64,000 nucleotides of DNA from Porticoccus hydrocarbonoclasticus MCTG13d (GTDB lineage: Bacteria > Pseudomonadota > Gammaproteobacteria > Pseudomonadales > Porticoccaceae), in the NCBI RefSeq assembly GCF_000744735.1, contig NZ_JQMM01000001.1, forward strand, positions 1,922,001-1,986,000. Reading direction: 5' to 3'. Position numbers and translations under genes: made by a program. The notes beneath the pieces are model-generated. The model was not told where the DNA came from. It worked only from the letters and a program-made list of their open reading frames with translations, and did no database searches. Of this stretch, positions 59,597 through 64,000 are shown piece after piece; position 1 is the first letter of the stretch; every line of letters starts with the position of its first letter.

Positions 59597-60961
59597 CTAG
59601 CGTTCCCTGAATGCCAACTCTTTGGTTTTCAGAATGGGTTTGAGCAGATAGTCCAGAATCGTTTTTTGACCGGTCAGGATATCGACCTGAACAATCATCC
59701 CCGGAATAATTGGCAAAGGATCATTTTCGTTGCCCAAATGGCTGTTGTCCGTTCGCAACCTGACTTGGTAGTAGCTGACGCCCTCCTCATCCACAATCGT
59801 GTCCGGACTGATCCTAATCACCTTGGCCGGCAAACCACCGTGAATCGAAAAATCGTAAGCCGTAAACTTGACCGTTGCCTGCTGCCCGGGATGAATAAAA
59901 GCAATATCGGAAGGCGATACACGGGCATCCACCAATAATGAATCATCAAACGGCACAATCTCAACCAGATCCTCCCCAGGCTGAATGACGCCGCCGATCG
60001 TTTTAACTTTAATCTGCTTGACGATGCCCTTCATGGGCGAACGAACCAGTGTCCGGGTCACCCGATCTTCCAACGCCTGGTTACTTTGGCCGATACGACC
60101 AAGTTCAGCCATTACCTCATTCAGTTCTGCCCGGGACTCGCTGGCAAAGGTTTGTGAATAGCTTTCGACATTTTTAATTGCCTCCTGGTAAGCAGATTCC
60201 AGCTGGGGAATAGATATTGTCGCCCTATCCAGCTCACCTTTAAGATCGTTGGCCTGACGCTCCAAGCGAAGTAATTCCACTTGGGAAACGGCACCCTGGG
60301 AAACCAGTGGACGGGTAAACTCGAGCTCCTGGCGAAGCAGACGGTAGCTGTCAGACAGGCTTTGTCGATTGACCCGCATTGAGGACAGCTCCTGCTTCTT
60401 TTGTGAAACCTTCTGATTGAGGCTATCCAGCTGCGAATGATGAGCCTGTTTGCGGGATTCGTATAATGCCCGCTCGCTGGCAACCAATATTTCATTGTGA
60501 ACATCGCCCAGCTTTTCCAGCTCTTCATCAAACTCCGTGCTATTGGCCTCAGCCCGCAACCGGGCAGCTTTGACCGTCAACTGTTCGACTTGTAGCGAGC
60601 GCTCCCGGTAAGTCGATGCAAAAATGGTGTCGTCAATCTGTAAAAGTGGTTGGCCGCGATCAACAACCTCGCCCTCAGTGACAAACAGCATCTCCAGTAT
60701 GCCACCCTCCAGGTTCTGCACTACCTGGATATTACTGGAAGGGACAATTTTACCCTCCCCGCGGGCAAACTCATCAATTCTGGCCAGGCTCGCCCAAATC
60801 ATCATGATGACCAGAAATGCTGCGATCACCCATAACAACACCTGAGAAACAAACGGTGACTGCTTCAGTACCGCCTCTGAGGAGTACGACATGTACTTCA
60901 GGTCGACAGCAGAGGTCTTGTCCAGTTGACGGCGCAATTTTTCCAATTGTTTCTTCGGCAT
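59597..60961 (-). CDS. lapC: HlyD family membrane fusion protein (LapC)
   Basis: 454 residues. A single membrane helix (VLLWVIAAFLVIMMIWASLA, about residues 40-60), a biotinyl-lipoyl-like motif (GGILEMLFVTEGEVVDRGQPLL), a long coiled coil (about 120-300), and the C-terminal beta-barrel with RSPMKGIVKQIKVKTIGGV. It links the ABC transporter to the outer-membrane channel. Its ATG overlaps the lapB stop (TGATG). Confidence 0.93.
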   Translation of the reverse strand: MPKKQLEKLRRQLDKTSAVDLKYMSYSSEAVLKQSPFVSQVLLWVIAAFLVIMMIWASLARIDEFARGEGKIVPSSNIQVVQNLEGGILEMLFVTEGEVVDRGQPLLQIDDTIFASTYRERSLQVEQLTVKAARLRAEANSTEFDEELEKLGDVHNEILVASERALYESRKQAHHSQLDSLNQKVSQKKQELSSMRVNRQSLSDSYRLLRQELEFTRPLVSQGAVSQVELLRLERQANDLKGELDRATISIPQLESAYQEAIKNVESYSQTFASESRAELNEVMAELGRIGQSNQALEDRVTRTLVRSPMKGIVKQIKVKTIGGVIQPGEDLVEIVPFDDSLLVDARVSPSDIAFIHPGQQATVKFTAYDFSIHGGLPAKVIRISPDTIVDEEGVSYYQVRLRTDNSHLGNENDPLPIIPGMIVQVDILTGQKTILDYLLKPILKTKELAFRER

Positions 60962-63123
60962 CAGCTTTTCCCTCTGATTTTGCCTTCCTTGAGGGCCGCC
61001 AGCACTTCCGACTTTGGGCCGTCGCTAATGATCACACCCCTATCGACCACAATCAGGCGGTCAACCAGAGTCAACATGCTCATCTTATGGGTAATGATCA
61101 GCAACGTACTGTCCGAAAAACGGGTTTTTATCTGCTGGGTCAGGCGCTCTTCTGTCCCCTGATCCATGGCCGATGTCGGTTCATCCATCACCAGCACACG
61201 GGGTTTGCGAAGAAATACCCGAGCCATCGCAATGGCGCTGCGCTGACCCCCGGAAAGTGTTTCTCCCCGCTCGCCCACCGGCATTTCAAAGCCCAATGGA
61301 TGGCTATTGACCAGCTCCAATATACCAGCCTGCTCTGCGGCATCGACCACCTGCTGATCTGTAATACCATTCAGGCCAAACGTTATATTGTCTCTCAGCG
61401 TGCCAAAATACAGTTTTGCATCCTGTGCCACATAGGCCACGTTATGACGCAAATCTGCCGGATCAAGCTGATTGATATCGAAACCGTCCATCAGCACAGA
61501 CCCGCTGGTGGGCTCATACAAACGTATCAGAAGCTTGGCAAGGGTCGATTTACCAGAGCCAATTCGACCGATGATCGCCACTTTCTCACCGGAGTTGATC
61601 GTGATATTGACATTTTCAAGTGCCGGCCTGGGTTGCTCAGGGTAACTAAACGTCACTTGCTTGATACGGATATCCCCGTGAAAGACAGGGCGCGTCAGAT
61701 AACGTTTTTCCGGTTCGCGCTCAACCGGCAGGGCCATCACCTCATTCAAGGACTTCAGGGTCGCCTCCGCATGATCATAACTGACCAGCAAATTAGCAAT
61801 CTGACTAAGCGGCGCCAGTGCACGTCCATTCAAAATCACACAGGCAATCAGCCCCCCGAGTGTGAGGTTCTGATCAGCAATCAAATAAACACCCCACACC
61901 ACAATGGCGACCATGGCTACCTGCTGCAGAAACTGGACAGCCTGAAGTGCACTGTTGGATGTCAAACGCGATTGCAGACTCCATTGGGAGACATAACCCA
62001 CCGCCTGTTCCCAGCCTCGCTGGATTTGACTTTCGGCACCCAGTGTCTTGATGGTCTCGATACCTACCAGACTTTCGATTAATGTGGCATTTTTCTTGGC
62101 ACTGCCCCGCATGACATTTTCAATAGTGGGACGAAGCTTTTTCTGGGCTCGAAGGCCGAGATACAGCGCTATCGGGAAGACCGTTAACGGGACAAAAATC
62201 AGCCAGCCACCCAGGTACCAGATAAACACCATGAAAAGAATAACAAAGGGCAGGTCGATCAAGGTCAGTATGGTGGAAGAGGTGACAAAATTTCGCAGCA
62301 TATCGAAATCGTGTAGACGGGACGCAAAGGCACCGGTGGAATTGGGCCTAGCAGACATCTTCAGGTTAAGTACCTTTTCGAGCAGTTGTGCAGAGAGCAC
62401 CACATCTGAACGCTTTGCGGCCAGCTCTACCAGGTAGGCACGCAGCAGTTTTAAGAGCAGATCAAATGTGTAGACAATGAGCACGCCGACAGCCAGTGCC
62501 CAGAGAGTCTCTACTGCATTGTTAGGCACCACCCGGTCGTAGACATTCATGACAAACAGGGGTTGGGCCAAAACAAAGAAATTAATCAGGAAGGACGCCA
62601 GCAGGACATCGCGATAAATCTTCCAGGAACTGCGCATGACGCCCCAGAACCAATGGTCTCCAGTTTTCTGATAAATTTTTGGTGTGCGGGAATCAAATTG
62701 CTGCATCGGCCTGACATAGAAGACATGGCCACTGTGGAGTTCTTTCAGTGTTTCATAATCCACTTGCTCTGAAGTATTGTTTTGAGGATCGGTTAATACG
62801 GCCAACTGCAACTCAGCATCCAGGCTGGACAAAACCACGGCCTGACCACTGTTAAGTAGCAGCACACAGGGTAAAACTTCCTGCGGAATATTATCCAATT
62901 GTCGAGCAAGCAGAATCGAGGCCAGGCCCGCCCGGTTTGCCGCCCGGTTAAACAACTCCGGCGTCAGTTTTCCATCTACCAGCGGCAAGCCGGATGACAG
63001 GGCAGAAAGTGAGGTCGGGCGACCTTCCAGTCCAGCCAACAACAACAGGCAATCCATAAGCTCATGGCTGTTAATCTCTGCCGTATCCTGATGATATGCT
63101 GCTTTTTGCTCAGGCGTAGTCAT
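60961..63123 (-). CDS. lapB: Type I secretion ABC transporter with C39-like domain (LapB)
   Basis: 720 residues. An N-terminal peptidase C39-like domain (1-140), six membrane helices (about 160-430) and an ATP-binding domain: Walker A IGRIGSGKST near residue 518, signature LSGGQRSAIAMARVFL, Walker B VLVMDEPTSAMD. In the C39-like domain a Cys stands in MDCLLLLAGLEGRP, but I find no His at the catalytic position (GQAVVLSS), so it probably binds substrate without cutting. First gene of lapB-lapC. Confidence 0.93.
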   Translation of the reverse strand: MTTPEQKAAYHQDTAEINSHELMDCLLLLAGLEGRPTSLSALSSGLPLVDGKLTPELFNRAANRAGLASILLARQLDNIPQEVLPCVLLLNSGQAVVLSSLDAELQLAVLTDPQNNTSEQVDYETLKELHSGHVFYVRPMQQFDSRTPKIYQKTGDHWFWGVMRSSWKIYRDVLLASFLINFFVLAQPLFVMNVYDRVVPNNAVETLWALAVGVLIVYTFDLLLKLLRAYLVELAAKRSDVVLSAQLLEKVLNLKMSARPNSTGAFASRLHDFDMLRNFVTSSTILTLIDLPFVILFMVFIWYLGGWLIFVPLTVFPIALYLGLRAQKKLRPTIENVMRGSAKKNATLIESLVGIETIKTLGAESQIQRGWEQAVGYVSQWSLQSRLTSNSALQAVQFLQQVAMVAIVVWGVYLIADQNLTLGGLIACVILNGRALAPLSQIANLLVSYDHAEATLKSLNEVMALPVEREPEKRYLTRPVFHGDIRIKQVTFSYPEQPRPALENVNITINSGEKVAIIGRIGSGKSTLAKLLIRLYEPTSGSVLMDGFDINQLDPADLRHNVAYVAQDAKLYFGTLRDNITFGLNGITDQQVVDAAEQAGILELVNSHPLGFEMPVGERGETLSGGQRSAIAMARVFLRKPRVLVMDEPTSAMDQGTEERLTQQIKTRFSDSTLLIITHKMSMLTLVDRLIVVDRGVIISDGPKSEVLAALKEGKIRGKS

Positions 63124-63270
63124 AAATATTATTCTTCGTGAATGGTCAGTATCAATGGCTGGGCAATGCTAACATGCCGGTGACTGAACACCCAGCGGGG
63201 TTATTTCGGTGGTTTTTGCCGATATAATTCCAGCCCACACACTTACTTTACAGACAAATCAGTTGCACCC

Positions 63271-64000
63271 ATGCCAACCAGCAGCAGTCTTTTAACCAAC
63301 CCGGTAAACCGTCGGTTCTCTATCGCACCCATGATGGACTTAACCGATCAATACTGTCGTTATTTTCACCGGTTGCTGAGCAGGCAAAGTGTCCTCTATA
63401 CAGAAATGGTCACTAGCGGAGCATTGATTTACGGCGACCGGCCAAGACATTTACAATTTCACTCAGCGGAACACCCCGTGGCTTTGCAGCTTGGCGGTAG
63501 TGATCCCGCTGAGCTGGCCACGGCCGTTAATATTGCCAGTAGTTACTGTTACGACGAAATCAACCTGAACTGCGGCTGTCCCAGCGACCGGGTACAATCA
63601 GGAAAATTCGGCGCAATTTTAATGAAAGACCCTAGGCTGGTTGCACAGTGTTTTCAGGCCATGCAGGAAGTGAGTGCCGTTCCTGTCACGATTAAACACC
63701 GCACCGGGATTGATGAACAGGACAGTTATGCCTTCTTATGTGACTTTATCGGCACTGTTGCAGAAGCAGGCTGTCAGACCTTTATTGTCCATGCACGCAA
63801 AGCCTGGTTAAAGGGATTAAGTCCGAAACAGAATCGTGATATTCCGCCGCTGGAATACGAGAAGGTTTATCGCCTGAAAAAGGACTTTCCACAACTGGAA
63901 ATTATTCTAAATGGTGGCGTCACAACACTAAATGATACCAAGGCACATCTTAACCACGTAGATGGTGTGATGATGGGCCGCGAGGCTTACCAAAACCCTT
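63271..64000 (+). CDS. dusA: tRNA-dihydrouridine synthase DusA, truncated by the window edge
   Basis: 243 codons are present from ATG 63271, and the frame runs off the window. A flavin enzyme that reduces uridines 20/20a of tRNA. Visible are [20 protein letters not shown] (FMN-binding N-terminus), [19 protein letters not shown] with the catalytic Cys, HRTGID and [20 protein letters not shown], which marks DusA rather than DusB or DusC, then [10 protein letters not shown]. It is divergent from lapB. Confidence 0.95.
   Translation, partial: MPTSSSLLTNPVNRRFSIAPMMDLTDQYCRYFHRLLSRQSVLYTEMVTSGALIYGDRPRHLQFHSAEHPVALQLGGSDPAELATAVNIASSYCYDEINLNCGCPSDRVQSGKFGAILMKDPRLVAQCFQAMQEVSAVPVTIKHRTGIDEQDSYAFLCDFIGTVAEAGCQTFIVHARKAWLKGLSPKQNRDIPPLEYEKVYRLKKDFPQLEIILNGGVTTLNDTKAHLNHVDGVMMGREAYQNP

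Noticed and set aside
60817-62082. 421-codon plus-strand ORF
   Set aside because: Antisense to lapB and the start of lapC, with His/Gln-rich translation typical of a shadow frame; the minus-strand genes have full motif sets.

Overview
The window is a continuous stretch of a gammaproteobacterial chromosome with moderate GC content and dense, mostly operonic genes. The contig sdhCDAB-sucAB-lpd-sucCD divergent from gltA, the Pseudomonas-like ETF-QO, SucA and GltX N-termini, and the Lap adhesin system suggest a free-living aerobic member of the Pseudomonadales/Cellvibrionales group. That placement is inference from gene content; no rRNA is present. No phage, insertion sequence or CRISPR array was seen.

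Layout. 0.2-3.7 kb: cytochrome b561, rraA, pabB and thrH. 3.9-7.0 kb: a sulfur assimilation block (cysH with a small CxxC thioredoxin-fold partner, cysB, and a TSUP exporter divergent from cysB). 7.0-14.3 kb: a 5'-nucleotidase, a DUF411 lipoprotein, an AGCS symporter with D-cysteine desulfhydrase, an isolated yajC, bcp, a DUF2244 protein, mdh, and folM-folK. 15.2-20.1 kb: prc, xthA and a sigma factor/DUF3619/DUF3106 envelope cluster. 20.2-24.5 kb: the electron-transfer flavoprotein system (etfBA divergent from ETF-QO) and a TetR regulator. 24.7-33.0 kb: tRNA-Pro(CGG), an MFS transporter, aroC, prmB, folE, sixA, a DUF4389 protein, gpsA and htpG. 33.2-45.8 kb: eleven TCA-cycle genes, ten on the minus strand and gltA divergent.

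46.0-48.3 kb is the accessory part. A signal-peptide protein and a membrane protein are followed by a lipocalin-like gene and an AT-rich membrane-protein gene. Two sites with the R-box/5-nt spacer/L-box/hairpin layout of integron attC sites bracket the AT-rich gene, and a third, degraded one follows the lipocalin gene. No integron integrase is in the window, so this looks like a small cluster of attC sites lacking an integrase. tRNA-Ala(GGC) and gltX follow.

50.4-63.1 kb carries a complete c-di-GMP-controlled cell-surface adhesion system. It comprises LapD (degenerate GGDEF/EAL receptor), LapG (periplasmic cysteine protease with an intact C-H-D triad), a 1587-residue LapA-like adhesin, and the TolC/HlyD/ABC type I exporter. 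The adhesin has a retention module, a TAAG cleavage motif, six essentially identical 393-bp repeats, RTX repeats and a type I secretion tail. The window ends inside dusA.
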